Positions 1 through 8,669 of a stretch of 64,000 nt of DNA are shown piece after piece. The notes under the pieces were generated by a model, which saw nothing but the letters and a program-made list of their open reading frames with translations, was not told the DNA's origin and did no database searches. Numbering within the stretch: position 1 is the first letter of the stretch; every line of letters starts with the position of its first letter. This DNA is from Stenotrophomonas maltophilia (lineage in GTDB: Bacteria > Pseudomonadota > Gammaproteobacteria > Xanthomonadales > Xanthomonadaceae): positions 1 through 64,000 of the forward strand of contig DGLB01000073.1 of the NCBI GenBank assembly GCA_002387845.1, given 5' to 3'. Both the position numbers and the translations under genes were made by a program.

Positions 1-54
1 CCCGCCAAACAAGGAAACCAGTGAGCCCTAGGTTGTTCGCGCGAACCCAAGAGC

Positions 55-76
55 AGCCGGGCGAGCCCGGCTCTAC
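55..76. repeat. REP palindrome (GCCGGGC/GCCCGGC type)
   Basis: An 8-bp inverted repeat with a 2-base loop (AGCCGGGC GA GCCCGGCT) is followed by CTAC. The same unit recurs at 9125-9148 and 10301-10323, always between genes. It matches the short palindromic REP elements typical of Stenotrophomonas. It lies downstream of the minus-strand hydrolase gene and may act as a transcript end. Confidence 0.75.
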
Positions 77-112
77 GGAACCCGTGCAATTAGCCGGCAA
101 CCGTGCCGCTCA

Positions 113-943
113 TCAGCCCTGGATGAACTTCAGCAGCTCGGCGTTGATGTCGTCGGCGTGCGTGGTGCACATGCCGTGCGGGTAGCCCTTGAACACCTTC
201 AGGGTGCCGTGCTTGAGCAGCTTGATGCTCAGCTCGCTGGCGTCGGCAATCGGCACGATCTGATCGTCATCACCGTGCAGCAGCAGGGTCGGCACGTTGA
301 TCGCCTTCAGGTCTTCGGTGAAGTCGGTTTCCGAGAACGCCTTGATGCCCTCGTAGTGCGCCTGCGCGCTGCCGGTCATGCCCTGGCGCCACCAGTTGTC
401 GATCACGCCCTGCGACACCTTCGCGCCTGCGCGGTTGAAGCCATAGAACGGGCCGGCGGCCACGTCGATGTAGAACTGCGCGCGGTTCGCCGCCAAGGCC
501 GCACGGAAGCCATCGAACACCTCGATCGGCAGGCCGCCCGGGTTCTTGTCCGACTTCACCATGATCGGCGGCACCGCACTGATCAGCACCGCCTTGGCCA
601 CGCGACCGGCCGCAGCGCGCGCAGCGTAGCGAGCCACCTGGCCGCCACCGGTGGAGTGACCGATATGCACCGCGTTCTTCAGGTCCAGGTGATCGAACAC
701 CGCCGTGGCGTCTGCCACGTAGTGGTCCATGTCGTGGCCTTCACTGCCCTGCGAGGAACGGCCATGACCACGGCGGTCATGCGCGATCACGCGGTAGCCC
801 TTGCCCAGGAAGAACAGCATCTGGTTGTCCCAGTCATCGCTGGACAGCGGCCAGCCATGATGGAACACGATCGGCTGGGCGTCCTTCGGGCCCCAGTCCT
901 TGTAGAAGATTTCAACGCCGTCGGAAGTGGTGAGGGTGCTCAT
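113..943 (-). CDS. Alpha/beta hydrolase, non-heme chloroperoxidase/arylesterase family
   Basis: This 276-residue protein has the usual length for the cofactor-free haloperoxidase/esterase family. The nucleophile elbow GHSTGG places the catalytic serine at Ser97. The acid is probably Asp227 in GDDDQIVP, and the base is His256 in GYPHGM. The N-terminal HHGWPLSSDDW segment forms the oxyanion region. There is no signal peptide, so it should be cytoplasmic. Family members hydrolyse esters and can make peracids in vitro; the physiological substrate cannot be read from sequence. It is a single gene transcribed away from the regulator cluster, with a REP unit downstream. Confidence 0.9.
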   Translation of the reverse strand: MSTLTTSDGVEIFYKDWGPKDAQPIVFHHGWPLSSDDWDNQMLFFLGKGYRVIAHDRRGHGRSSQGSEGHDMDHYVADATAVFDHLDLKNAVHIGHSTGGGQVARYAARAAAGRVAKAVLISAVPPIMVKSDKNPGGLPIEVFDGFRAALAANRAQFYIDVAAGPFYGFNRAGAKVSQGVIDNWWRQGMTGSAQAHYEGIKAFSETDFTEDLKAINVPTLLLHGDDDQIVPIADASELSIKLLKHGTLKVFKGYPHGMCTTHADDINAELLKFIQG

Positions 944-1035
944 GAAACAGTCTCCGGAAAGGGGATGGGGAATTGCCGGACCACAGTAAGCAATGCGTCG
1001 TTAAAACACCTTCATACCTGTGTATGACGTGGCAC

Positions 1036-1398
1036 TCATTCCAATGCCTGGGCCAGGTAGCTGGACAGGGTGTCCGCATCTACCGGCTTGGCCAGGAACG
1101 CCATCGCCCCACGCGCCATGACCCGTTCGCGGATCGCATCGGTGGGGAATGCACTCATGAAGATCATCGGGAACGTGCAACCTCGCGCCAGCAGTTCCTG
1201 CTGCAGCACATCGCCATTCATCTGCGGCATCTGGATGTCGGTCAGCAAGCAGTCGGGGGGATCCTGCAATGCCGCCAGGAATGCGCCGGCAGAGGCGAAG
1301 GTACGCACCTCATAGCCCAGCGAGCGCAGCAGGCTGGACAGCGACTGGCGCACGCCGTCGTCATCGTCAACGATTGCAACACGGTACATCGGGTTCAT
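1036..1398 (-). CDS. Single-domain response regulator (CheY-like receiver)
   Basis: This 120-residue protein is only a receiver domain. The acidic pocket is D11-D13, the phospho-acceptor is Asp54 (LLTDIQMP) and the conserved lysine is Lys104 (FLAKP). There is no output domain, so it must act through protein-protein contact or as a phosphate sink. It lies about 100 bp downstream of the FixJ-like regulator and sensor kinase on the same strand, so it is probably part of the same signalling unit. That link rests on position only. Confidence 0.9.
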   Translation of the reverse strand: MNPMYRVAIVDDDDGVRQSLSSLLRSLGYEVRTFASAGAFLAALQDPPDCLLTDIQMPQMNGDVLQQELLARGCTFPMIFMSAFPTDAIRERVMARGAMAFLAKPVDADTLSSYLAQALE

Positions 1399-1498
1399 CT
1401 GCTACATCCTGGGGCCACGGGCCGGCCTGGGCCGACGCTGCCTTTATGCCCCAGCCCGGCGGGCAGCGGAACCATACACAGGTTTGTAGCCGGCCGGT

Positions 1499-2122
1499 TC
1501 AGCGCCCCTTGACGTGCACGCCAAGGACCTCGGCATGGCGCACCAGGTCGGCCAGCGAGCGCACCCCCATCTTGCGCATCACATTGCCACGATGGATCTT
1601 CACCGTGATCTCGCTGAGGTTCAGCACCCCGGCCACCTGCTTGTTCATCAGCCCGGCCACCACGTGCGCCATGACTTCCCGCTCGCGCGGAGTCAGCGTG
1701 GCATACCGGCAGTCCAGGCTGTCCCGCGCCGCACTGTCCTGGCGGCGCTGGCGATCGCGCTCGATCGCCGCGCTGACCGCATCCAGCATGTCCTGGTCGC
1801 GGAACGGCTTGGACAGAAAGTCCACCGCCCCCGCCTTCATCGCCCGCACGGTCATCGGAATGTCGCCGTGCCCGGTCATGAACACGATGGGCAGGTGAAT
1901 GCCCTGCGCGGCCAGCTGGTCCTGCAGGTCCAGCCCGCTGATCCCGGGCAGGCGCACGTCCAGCACGATGCACCCGGGCAGGTCCGGCAGCGCCGCCTGC
2001 AGCAGCTCGGCCGGTGAGCCCAGCACCTGCGTCTGCAGGCCGATGGAACGCAGCAGGCTGTCCAGGGCGTCACGCACGGACGGATCGTCGTCAACCACAA
2101 CCGCGAGCGCAGGGTTGTTCAT
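1499..2122 (-). CDS. FixJ/NarL-type response regulator
   Basis: This is a 207-residue two-domain regulator. An N-terminal receiver carries D11-D13 and the phosphorylated Asp55 in VLDVRLPG. A linker is followed by a LuxR-type helix-turn-helix at about residues 140-200 (LTPREREVMAHVVAG, then NLSEITVKIHRGNVMRKM). Its start codon overlaps the stop of the upstream kinase gene by 4 bp (ATGA), so the two are translationally coupled and almost certainly a cognate pair. The receiver with a VDFLSKPF loop is typical of the FixJ/TodT group that partners PAS kinases. Target promoters are unknown. Confidence 0.93.
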   Translation of the reverse strand: MNNPALAVVVDDDPSVRDALDSLLRSIGLQTQVLGSPAELLQAALPDLPGCIVLDVRLPGISGLDLQDQLAAQGIHLPIVFMTGHGDIPMTVRAMKAGAVDFLSKPFRDQDMLDAVSAAIERDRQRRQDSAARDSLDCRYATLTPREREVMAHVVAGLMNKQVAGVLNLSEITVKIHRGNVMRKMGVRSLADLVRHAEVLGVHVKGR

Positions 2123-3561
2123 GCGGCATCTCCTGCAAGACCCAGCACCAGCCGGAAGGTGGCCCCCTGCCCTGGCGCGCTGTGCACGGAAAGCTGGCCG
2201 CCGTGCGCTTCGGCCGTGGACCGGCAGATCGCCAGGCCCATGCCCATGCCATGTGGCTTGGTGGTGAAGAAGGGTTTGAACAGGGTTTCCAGGTGCGCCG
2301 CGTCGATGCCCGGGCCGTTGTCGCGGATGCTGATGACCACCGCCCCCTGCTCGCCGCGCTGCGCGTCCACGTGCAGTTCGCGCGCGTGCGGCTGCCCGGC
2401 CATGGCCTGGCTGGCATTGATCATCAGGTTCACCAGCACCTGCTGCAGCTGCACGGCATCGCCGTGCACCGACGGCAGACCGGAGCCCACCTCCACGCGC
2501 AGCTGCACCGCGTCACGGTTCAGATCGTGCTGCACCAGCCGCACCGACTCGTGGATCAATGCCGGCACCGCCAGGACTTCGCGCACGGCACTGCTCTTGG
2601 CCAGGAACGCCCGCACGCGCTTGACGATTTCGCTGGCGCGACGCGCTTCGGCTACGCTGCGGGTGATGGCCGCATCCACTTCCTGCAGGTCGGGCCGTTC
2701 GCGGTGCAGCCAGCGCAGGCCGGCTTCGCCGTTGGTCACCACCGCCATCAGCGGCTGGTTCACTTCATGCGCCAAGGTGGCGGTGAGTTCGCCCAGCGTG
2801 GCCACGCGCATGGCGTGCGCCAGCTCGGACTGCGCGCGCATGGCTGCGTCCTGGGCGCGTCGGCGCTCGGTGACATCGGTATGGGTTTCCAGCACGCCGG
2901 TGACGCGTCCGCGGGCATCGCGCTGCACCACCCAGCGGCTGTCCAGCACCCGCCATTCACCTTCACGCGTGCGTTGTTCCAGCATGCCCTCCCAGCTGCC
3001 CAGCGACAGCAGGGTCGACTCCACCGTCTCACGTGCCTGCGGGTAGCGGGTGGACAGCAACGTGTCGGCCACGCAGCCCACGGCCTGCTCGGACGACCAG
3101 CCGTACACCTGCTCGGCGGTGCGGTTCCAGAAAGTGATCACACCGAACCGGTCACGCACGAAGATCATGTCGTGCGACAGATCCAGCAGCCGCGCCTGCG
3201 CGCCCAGGCGCTGCATCGCATTCTGGTGCTGCAGCGCGAGGATGGCGGTGATGCCGATGGCGGCCAGGCTGACCACGGCACGGAACGTCTGCGCGCCGAC
3301 GTGGTTCAGCCCGTGCGAGTCGACATAGGCCAGCACGGTCAGCACGATGCCGGCCAGTGCGGCCGTCACGATGTCGCCACGGCGGCCGGTGCGTGCCACC
3401 AGCAGCACGCTCACCACGTACAGCACGGCCACCGCCCCTTCCAGGGTGGTGAGCACGTCGATCAGGAAGATGCCCAGGGTGAGCAGCGCCGCCGCCACGC
3501 GAAAGGCGGTGCGATGCGGCTTGCCAAGGGCAACGGCAACTGCGGGGGATGTGGGGTACAC
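2119..3561 (-). CDS. PAS-domain sensor histidine kinase with N-terminal membrane domain
   Basis: I place the start at a GTG at 3561, which has a GGAGG ribosome site 9 bases upstream. The open frame continues further but runs antisense to dps. The 480-residue product has about four membrane helices (roughly residues 21-37, 41-57, 64-82, 93-111), then a PAS domain (120-235), a HisKA helix with His265 in TATLAHEVNQPL, and an HATPase domain (N box INASQAM, G boxes DNGPGID and GMGMGLAI). It is a FixL-type kinase without a visible haem-binding PAS signature. It is coupled to the FixJ-like regulator by an ATGA overlap. The stimulus is unknown. Confidence 0.9.
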   Translation of the reverse strand: MYPTSPAVAVALGKPHRTAFRVAAALLTLGIFLIDVLTTLEGAVAVLYVVSVLLVARTGRRGDIVTAALAGIVLTVLAYVDSHGLNHVGAQTFRAVVSLAAIGITAILALQHQNAMQRLGAQARLLDLSHDMIFVRDRFGVITFWNRTAEQVYGWSSEQAVGCVADTLLSTRYPQARETVESTLLSLGSWEGMLEQRTREGEWRVLDSRWVVQRDARGRVTGVLETHTDVTERRRAQDAAMRAQSELAHAMRVATLGELTATLAHEVNQPLMAVVTNGEAGLRWLHRERPDLQEVDAAITRSVAEARRASEIVKRVRAFLAKSSAVREVLAVPALIHESVRLVQHDLNRDAVQLRVEVGSGLPSVHGDAVQLQQVLVNLMINASQAMAGQPHARELHVDAQRGEQGAVVISIRDNGPGIDAAHLETLFKPFFTTKPHGMGMGLAICRSTAEAHGGQLSVHSAPGQGATFRLVLGLAGDAA

Positions 3562-3805
3562 GGTCCTTGCCTCCGGGCGGGCCAACCGCCACCGCTGCGG
3601 CAGTGGCAGCGCAGTATCCCTCGCGGGCGCGGTGGACTGATCCCTCCATCGGGTGATCCCCGGCTGCGCCGCGGCGGGCCGATACACACCTTGGTATGAG
3701 CCGGAGAAACGATGGCGCAATGTTGCGCGGGGCAGCGGCTGACTAGTCTGGCGATGTCGGCGCTGCCTGCCAGCGCTTCCTCCCCCGCTTTTTCGGAGCA
3801 TGCCC

Positions 3806-4339
3806 ATGAACAGCCTCGCCAATACCCCTGACTCGCCGCTTGCCCGCCAGCGCGCCGCGCTGAATACGCCCACCGACCTGGGGGCCAAGGCCAGCAAGGA
3901 CATCGCGGCCGCACTGACGGTGCTGCTGGCCGATGTGTTCGCGCTGTACCTGAAGACCAAGAACTTCCACTGGCATCTGTCCGGCCCGCATTTCCGCGAC
4001 TACCACCTGATGCTGGATGAACAGGGCGAGCAGATCTTCGCCACCACCGACGCCATCGCCGAACGTGCCCGCAAGGTCGGTGGTACCACGCTGCGCTCGA
4101 TCGGCCAGATCCACCGCATCCAGCGCCTGCTGGACAACGACGCGGACTATGTGACCGCCGAGGACATGCTGGCCGAACTGGCCGACGACAACCGCCGCCT
4201 TACCGGCTTCCTGCGTGGCACGCATGGCGTGTGCAGCGAGTACAACGACGTCGCCACCGCCAGCCTGATCGAGAACTGGATCGACGAGGCGGAGCGCCGC
4301 AGCTGGTTCCTGTTTGAAACCACCCGCAGCCGTCGCTGA
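3806..4339 (+). CDS. dps: Dps-family ferritin-like DNA-protecting protein
   Basis: This 177-residue miniferritin forms dodecamers that oxidise and store iron using peroxide. Ferroxidase ligands are in the expected places: His55 (NFHWH), His67 (YHLML), Asp71, Asp82 and Glu86 (TDAIAERA). I choose the second ATG because its GGAG ribosome site is 7 bases upstream. The ATG at 3800 would leave only 1 base. It is the first of four same-strand genes with antioxidant character (peroxiredoxin, DsbA-like, bicupin), which suggests an oxidative-stress operon. Promoter elements should lie in the 3562-3805 gap shared with the divergent kinase. Confidence 0.95.
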   Translation: MNSLANTPDSPLARQRAALNTPTDLGAKASKDIAAALTVLLADVFALYLKTKNFHWHLSGPHFRDYHLMLDEQGEQIFATTDAIAERARKVGGTTLRSIGQIHRIQRLLDNDADYVTAEDMLAELADDNRRLTGFLRGTHGVCSEYNDVATASLIENWIDEAERRSWFLFETTRSRR

Positions 4340-4370
4340 TTCCTCATCTCCTCCCCCACGGAGTTGTGCC

Positions 4371-4997
4371 ATGAGTGCCACCCGCCTTCCCGTTCCACCC
4401 GGCAGTGCAGCGCCCGCGTTCTCGCTGCCGGCCACCGCCGACCAGCGCCTGAGCCTGATGGAGCTGCGCGGCCACCCGGTGATTCTGTCGTTCTACCCTG
4501 CTGACTGGAGCCCGGTGTGTGGCGACCAGCTGGCGCTGTACAACCAGCTGCTGCCCGAGTTCCGTCGCTACGGCGCGCAGCTGGTGGGCATTTCGGTGGA
4601 TGGGGTGTGGTGCCATGCGGCGTTTGCCGATACACGGCATCTGCACTTTCCGTTGTTGGCGGATTTCCAGCCGAAAGGCGAAGTGGCGCGCCGCTATGGC
4701 GTGTATCGCGAACAGGACGGCGTATGCGAGCGTGCGTTGTTCGTGATTGACACCAACGGCATTGTGCGGTGGAGCTATGTGTCACCACTGGGGATCAATC
4801 CAGGGGCGGACGGGATTCTGGAGGCATTGGAGGCGCTGCGCGGCAATGTGCACGCCGATTCGATCAATCCTGCTGTTGTAGAGCGGGGCTCTGCCCCGCT
4901 GACGCGCACGGATGGTTCCAGCGGGGCAGAGCCCCGCTCTACAAATGCGGCATTCTCCAATGGGGCAGAGCCCCGCACTACCGGAGCCCTCTCATGA
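4371..4997 (+). CDS. AhpC/TSA-family peroxiredoxin with a REP-encoded C-terminal tail
   Basis: This thiol peroxidase has the thioredoxin-fold peroxiredoxin motif FYPADWSPVC, giving peroxidatic Cys50. A GGAG site precedes the ATG. The conserved domain ends near residue 168 (EALEALRG). Residues 169-208 are translated straight out of three palindromic REP units, giving an abnormal tail with RGSAPL and GAEPRST motifs. The stop overlaps the start of the next gene (ATGA). The REP insertion therefore probably extended an originally shorter protein. Peroxidase function is secure from family knowledge; the role of the tail is unknown and it may simply be tolerated. Confidence 0.9.
   Translation: MSATRLPVPPGSAAPAFSLPATADQRLSLMELRGHPVILSFYPADWSPVCGDQLALYNQLLPEFRRYGAQLVGISVDGVWCHAAFADTRHLHFPLLADFQPKGEVARRYGVYREQDGVCERALFVIDTNGIVRWSYVSPLGINPGADGILEALEALRGNVHADSINPAVVERGSAPLTRTDGSSGAEPRSTNAAFSNGAEPRTTGALS
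4878..4981. repeat. Cluster of three REP palindromes inside a coding region
   Basis: Three units with the AGCGGGGCAGAGCCCCGCT core occur at about 4878-4900 (inverted), 4920-4942 and 4960-4981 (slightly diverged). The first two face each other and could form a large hairpin. All three are inside the open frame of the peroxiredoxin gene and directly precede the next start codon. The same core occurs twice at 15551-15600. Confidence 0.85.
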
Positions 4998-5512
4998 GCC
5001 GTCTGCTCGTTCCCGTCAGCAGTTTCGATCACACCCAGGGCCCGGAAGATGCGGCCATCACCCTGGTGGAGTACGGCGACTATGAATGCCCGTACTGCGG
5101 CGAAGCCTACCCGGTGATCAAGGAAGTACAGCGGATGCTCGGTTCGCGCATGCGCTTCGTGTTCCGCAACTTCCCGATCAGCGAAATCCACCCCAACGCA
5201 CTGCCGGCGGCGCGCTTCGCCGAAGCCGCAGCGATCGCCGGCCGCTTCTGGGAAGCGCACGACCTGCTGTACCAGCACCAGCAGGCACTGGAACCCGGTG
5301 ACCTGCTGCGCTACGCCGCGCAGCTGAAGGTGGACCACACCCTGCTGCAGGCGGCTGCCGACGGGAACTTCGACCCTCGCATCGAGCGCGATTTCATGGG
5401 CGGGGTGCGCAGCGGGGTGAACGGCACCCCTTCGCTGTTCATCAACGGCCGGCGCTATGACGGCCCGCGCGACGTGGAAAGCCTGATTGATGCACTGGGC
5501 GTGGTGGCATGA
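4994..5512 (+). CDS. DsbA-family thioredoxin-fold oxidoreductase
   Basis: This 172-residue protein carries the redox motif CPYC (Cys32, Cys35), the DsbA-family FRNFPI segment and a cis-proline loop (NGTPSLFING). There is no signal peptide, so it is predicted cytoplasmic, unlike periplasmic DsbA. FrnE-like and thioredoxin_4 proteins are a better comparison. It overlaps the upstream peroxiredoxin by 4 bp and the downstream bicupin by 4 bp. A role as electron donor or as a partner in thiol repair for the neighbouring peroxiredoxin is a reasonable inference, not shown. Confidence 0.88.
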   Translation: MSRLLVPVSSFDHTQGPEDAAITLVEYGDYECPYCGEAYPVIKEVQRMLGSRMRFVFRNFPISEIHPNALPAARFAEAAAIAGRFWEAHDLLYQHQQALEPGDLLRYAAQLKVDHTLLQAAADGNFDPRIERDFMGGVRSGVNGTPSLFINGRRYDGPRDVESLIDALGVVA

Positions 5513-6549
5513 TGCGCGCCGCCTCCCGCCACGTGCGTTCGCTATGGAATGCGACGCCGGTGCACGACGACACGCTCGGCACCATCCGCCGGTTGACGGC
5601 AGACGAGCTCCCTCTGCTGGAACGGCTTTCAATCAAACGCCTGCTGTTGGCCCCGGGCAGCATCCGCGAACCGCACTGGCACGCCAATGCCAACGAACTC
5701 GGCTATGTGCTGGCGGGAAGCGTGTTGATCACGATTGTGGACAACGCTGATGCGATAAGCACCGTCCGGGTGAATGCCGGGCAGATGTTCCACATCAACA
5801 GCGGCGCGTTGCATGCCATCGAAAACGTGGGCGATGGTGAGGCGGAGCTGATCATTGTGTTCAGCCACGAGCGTCCCCAGGACTTCTCGCTGCATGCCGC
5901 GTTCGGGACGATGTCCAACGCGGTACTGGGCAACACCTATGACCTGGCCTCGGATGCCTTCTCCCACCTCAGGCGCGACACCACGTCACCTTATCTGGTG
6001 CAGCGCGCGGGGCCGGCGGTGGTGCCGGATGGTGCCGACCGCGCCGACCCGCACCGCTTCGACATCGAAGCGCAGTCGCCACCGGTTGATTTCGCCTATG
6101 GCCAGGCGCGTGTCTCGCGCACCCAGTTCTGGCCGGCACTGCGCGATCTCTCGATGTATTCGCTGCGCATTGCCGACGATGGCATGCGCGAACCGCACTG
6201 GCATCCGGACACCGCCGAACTGGGCTACGTGCATCGCGGGCAGGCACGGATGAGCATCCTCGACCCGGACGGCTCGGTGGATACCTATCTGCTGCAACCG
6301 GGCGACGTGTATTTCATTCCGCGCGCGTACCCGCACCAGATCGAGGCTTTGGGGGAGGACATTCATTTCCTGGTGTTCTTCGACCAGCCCACGCCGGGTG
6401 ATGTCGGGTATCGGCTGGCGGCGTCGGCGTTCATGCCGGGGGTGCTGGCGGCCACGTTCGGGGTCGATGTGGCGGAGCTGCCGGCGTTTCCGCAGGTGGT
6501 GGAGGATCCGTTGATCGTGGCACGGCGCAATCCGGTGGATCCCGCGTAG
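5509..6549 (+). CDS. Bicupin, oxalate decarboxylase-like
   Basis: This 346-residue protein has two cupin domains. Each keeps a full metal-binding set: His56, His58, Glu63, His102 in the first, and His230, His232, Glu237, His276 in the second (REPHWH motifs in both). That layout matches Mn-dependent oxalate decarboxylases and related bicupins. There is no obvious Sec signal. The start overlaps the DsbA-like gene (ATGATG). Oxalate as substrate is inferred only from fold and ligand pattern. Placement at the end of a Dps-peroxiredoxin-thioredoxin operon could equally suggest a stress-related dioxygenase or isomerase. Confidence 0.82.
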   Translation: MMRAASRHVRSLWNATPVHDDTLGTIRRLTADELPLLERLSIKRLLLAPGSIREPHWHANANELGYVLAGSVLITIVDNADAISTVRVNAGQMFHINSGALHAIENVGDGEAELIIVFSHERPQDFSLHAAFGTMSNAVLGNTYDLASDAFSHLRRDTTSPYLVQRAGPAVVPDGADRADPHRFDIEAQSPPVDFAYGQARVSRTQFWPALRDLSMYSLRIADDGMREPHWHPDTAELGYVHRGQARMSILDPDGSVDTYLLQPGDVYFIPRAYPHQIEALGEDIHFLVFFDQPTPGDVGYRLAASAFMPGVLAATFGVDVAELPAFPQVVEDPLIVARRNPVDPA

Positions 6550-6609
6550 GGACACGCCATGCGTGTCCAGGGGAACCCAACATCGCGCGGACACGCATGG
6601 CGTGTCCCT
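6548..6609. repeat. Facing pair of GGACACGC-type palindromes
   Basis: Two units, GGGACACGCCATGCGTGTCC at about 6549-6568 and its inverted partner at 6589-6609, lie between the convergent bicupin and araC-family genes. They overlap the ends of both. A related unit is at 22062-22081. The position fits a bidirectional terminator made from REP elements. Confidence 0.75.
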
Positions 6610-7417
6610 ACACCCGGGCTTTGCGCCACTGCAACGGGCTCATTCCGGTTTCAACCCGGAACATGTAGTTGAACGCCGACGCCGACGCATAGCCCAGCTC
6701 ATGCGCGATCACCGTGGGCGAGCGCCCCTGCGCCAGCCACTCGATGGCGCGCAGCAGCCGCAGCCGCGTGCGCCACGCGCGCAGGTTCATGCCGGTCTCG
6801 CGCTCGAACTGGCGCGCCAGCGTACGTGCCGAGGCCCCCAGTTGCTGCGCCCAGTCGTCCACTGCACGTGCGTCGCCGGGCTGGTCGTACAGCGCCTGGC
6901 ACCAGCGCTGCAGGCGCGCATCCTGCGGCCACGGCAGGTGCCGGGTGTGCTGCGGTTGCCGCCGCAACTGGGTGGTCACCAGTGAACACAGCTGCGCGTA
7001 GTACGCCAGATCGTCCTGCGGGCACACCTGGCCCAGCTCCACGATCAGCTCGCGCAGCAACGGCGACACCTCCAGCACCACACAGTGCACCGGCATGCCC
7101 GGTGCCGCGTCATCGGCGATGTACAGGTTGCGGAAGGCCGCAGGCCCCAGGGCACCGGTGTGGTGCACGGTGCCGGTAGGCACCCACAGCGCCTGCTGCG
7201 GCGAGATCACGTGGCGGGCGTGCGCGACCGTGACCTGCAGCACGCCTTCGGTCGCGAACACCAGCTGGTTCCACGCGTGCACATGCGGCGGAAAGCGCTC
7301 CCCGGCCGCCAGTTCCTGGCTGCGCGCCACCACCGGCCACGGCAGCGTGACCTGCTCGGGCACGGGCACCTCGCACCAGGGCGCGGAGGTGGCAGTGGCG
7401 TGGCGACTGGTCGACAT
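6608..7417 (-). CDS. AraC-family transcriptional regulator
   Basis: This 269-residue protein has an N-terminal cupin-like sensing domain (FPPHVHAWNQLVFATEG, then VPTGTVHHTG). A C-terminal double helix-turn-helix spans about residues 180-265, ending in the classic SASAFNYMFRVETGMSP segment. It is divergent from the MFS transporter gene with 73 bp between the two starts, so it most likely controls that transporter. The cupin sensing domain suggests a small effector, identity unknown. This is the usual arrangement for YbfB/YjiJ exporters with a local regulator. Confidence 0.9.
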   Translation of the reverse strand: MSTSRHATATSAPWCEVPVPEQVTLPWPVVARSQELAAGERFPPHVHAWNQLVFATEGVLQVTVAHARHVISPQQALWVPTGTVHHTGALGPAAFRNLYIADDAAPGMPVHCVVLEVSPLLRELIVELGQVCPQDDLAYYAQLCSLVTTQLRRQPQHTRHLPWPQDARLQRWCQALYDQPGDARAVDDWAQQLGASARTLARQFERETGMNLRAWRTRLRLLRAIEWLAQGRSPTVIAHELGYASASAFNYMFRVETGMSPLQWRKARV

Positions 7418-7490
7418 GATGGGTCATTCTATCGAAAGACAGCCGGCCCGACCTGCCCGAGCATGGCCGGGTCTTCCCCTGGAATCGCCC

Positions 7491-8669
7491 ATGTCCCCCT
7501 CCTCCGCCCTGCGCCCCTGGCAGGTGATCTGCGCCGGCATCAGCGCGCTGGTGCTCAGTGTGGGCATCGCCCGCTTCGCCTACACCCCGCTGCTGCCGGT
7601 GATGCGGCTGGACGCCGGGCTGAGCCCGGCGATGGGCGGCTGGCTGGCCACCTTCAACTACCTGGGCTACCTGCTGGGCACCCTGCTGGTGGCCCGGGTG
7701 GGTGACATGCAGTTGAAGTTCCGCTTCTACCGGGTGGGCCTGCTGCTGGCGGTGGCCAGCACGGCGCTGATGGCGGTGACCAGCACGCCGGCGCTGTGGA
7801 GCGCGCTGCGCTTCGTGGCCGGGTTGTCCAGCACGGCCGGCCTGCTGCTGGCCTCGGGGCTGGTGCTGAACTGGCTGCTGGCGCACCGGCACCGGCCACG
7901 GCTGGGCCTGCACTTCGCCGGGCTGGGGCTGGGCATCGTGGTGTCGGGCGTGGCCACCGGCCTGCTGGCCGGGCATGCCACCTCCAGCGCCCAATGGGGT
8001 TGGCTGGGCGCGGTGGGCGCGCTGTTCCTGATCCCGGCGTGGGCGTGGATGCCTGCGCCGGCGCCCGCCTCGTCCTCCCGGGCCACCACCGCCCCCGCCC
8101 CGCCCAGCCGGCGTTGGCGACAGCTGCTGATTGCCGCGTACTTCTGCGCGGGTATCGGCTTCGTGGTCAGTGCCACCTTCATCGTGGCGATTCTGGAGCA
8201 GACCCCGGCCTTCCGTGGGCATGGCAGCGCGGTGTGGATCCTGGTCGGGCTGGCGGCGGTGCCGTCGACGTTCGCCTGGGACCGCGTGGCATCTGCGATG
8301 GGCCTGATCCGTGCGCTGATGCTGGCCTTCGCCCTGCAGGCCGCATCGTTCGTGCTGCCGCTGCTGGACGACGGGCTGTGGGCCGGGCTGGGCAGCGCCC
8401 TGCTGTTCGGGCTGACCTTCGCCGGCATCGTCAGCCTCACCCTCACCGTGATCGGCCGGCATTACCCGCAGAACCCGGCCAAGGCGATGGCCACCCTCAC
8501 CCTCAGCTACGGCGTGGCGCAGATTCTGGCCCCGGCGTTCGCCGGCACCCTGGCGCGCAGCAGTGGTTCTTACCAGGCCTCGCTGCTGCTGGCGGCGATT
8601 GCGATGAGCGTGGGCATCTTCCTGCTGGCGGCAATGCCGGATGATGCGCGTGACCACGCGTCGCATTGA
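7491..8669 (+). CDS. YbfB/YjiJ-family MFS transporter
   Basis: The ATG at 7491 opens a 392-residue hydrophobic protein with about 12 membrane helices. The first helix contains the family signature VGIARFAYTPLLPVM. Between the two six-helix halves is a short Pro/Ala/Ser-rich loop (about residues 190-205). It is an inner-membrane secondary transporter, probably an exporter. The substrate is not predictable. A longer open frame upstream reads through the divergent promoter and is rejected. Confidence 0.88.
   Translation: MSPSSALRPWQVICAGISALVLSVGIARFAYTPLLPVMRLDAGLSPAMGGWLATFNYLGYLLGTLLVARVGDMQLKFRFYRVGLLLAVASTALMAVTSTPALWSALRFVAGLSSTAGLLLASGLVLNWLLAHRHRPRLGLHFAGLGLGIVVSGVATGLLAGHATSSAQWGWLGAVGALFLIPAWAWMPAPAPASSSRATTAPAPPSRRWRQLLIAAYFCAGIGFVVSATFIVAILEQTPAFRGHGSAVWILVGLAAVPSTFAWDRVASAMGLIRALMLAFALQAASFVLPLLDDGLWAGLGSALLFGLTFAGIVSLTLTVIGRHYPQNPAKAMATLTLSYGVAQILAPAFAGTLARSSGSYQASLLLAAIAMSVGIFLLAAMPDDARDHASH

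Noticed and set aside
3562..3960. N-terminal extension of the PAS kinase
   Set aside because: It is antisense to dps. The GTG at 3561 has a clear ribosome site and begins at the first membrane helix.
7110..8666. Minus-strand frame of 518 codons opposite the MFS gene
   Set aside because: Gln/Arg/His-rich antisense shadow of a high-GC membrane protein gene.
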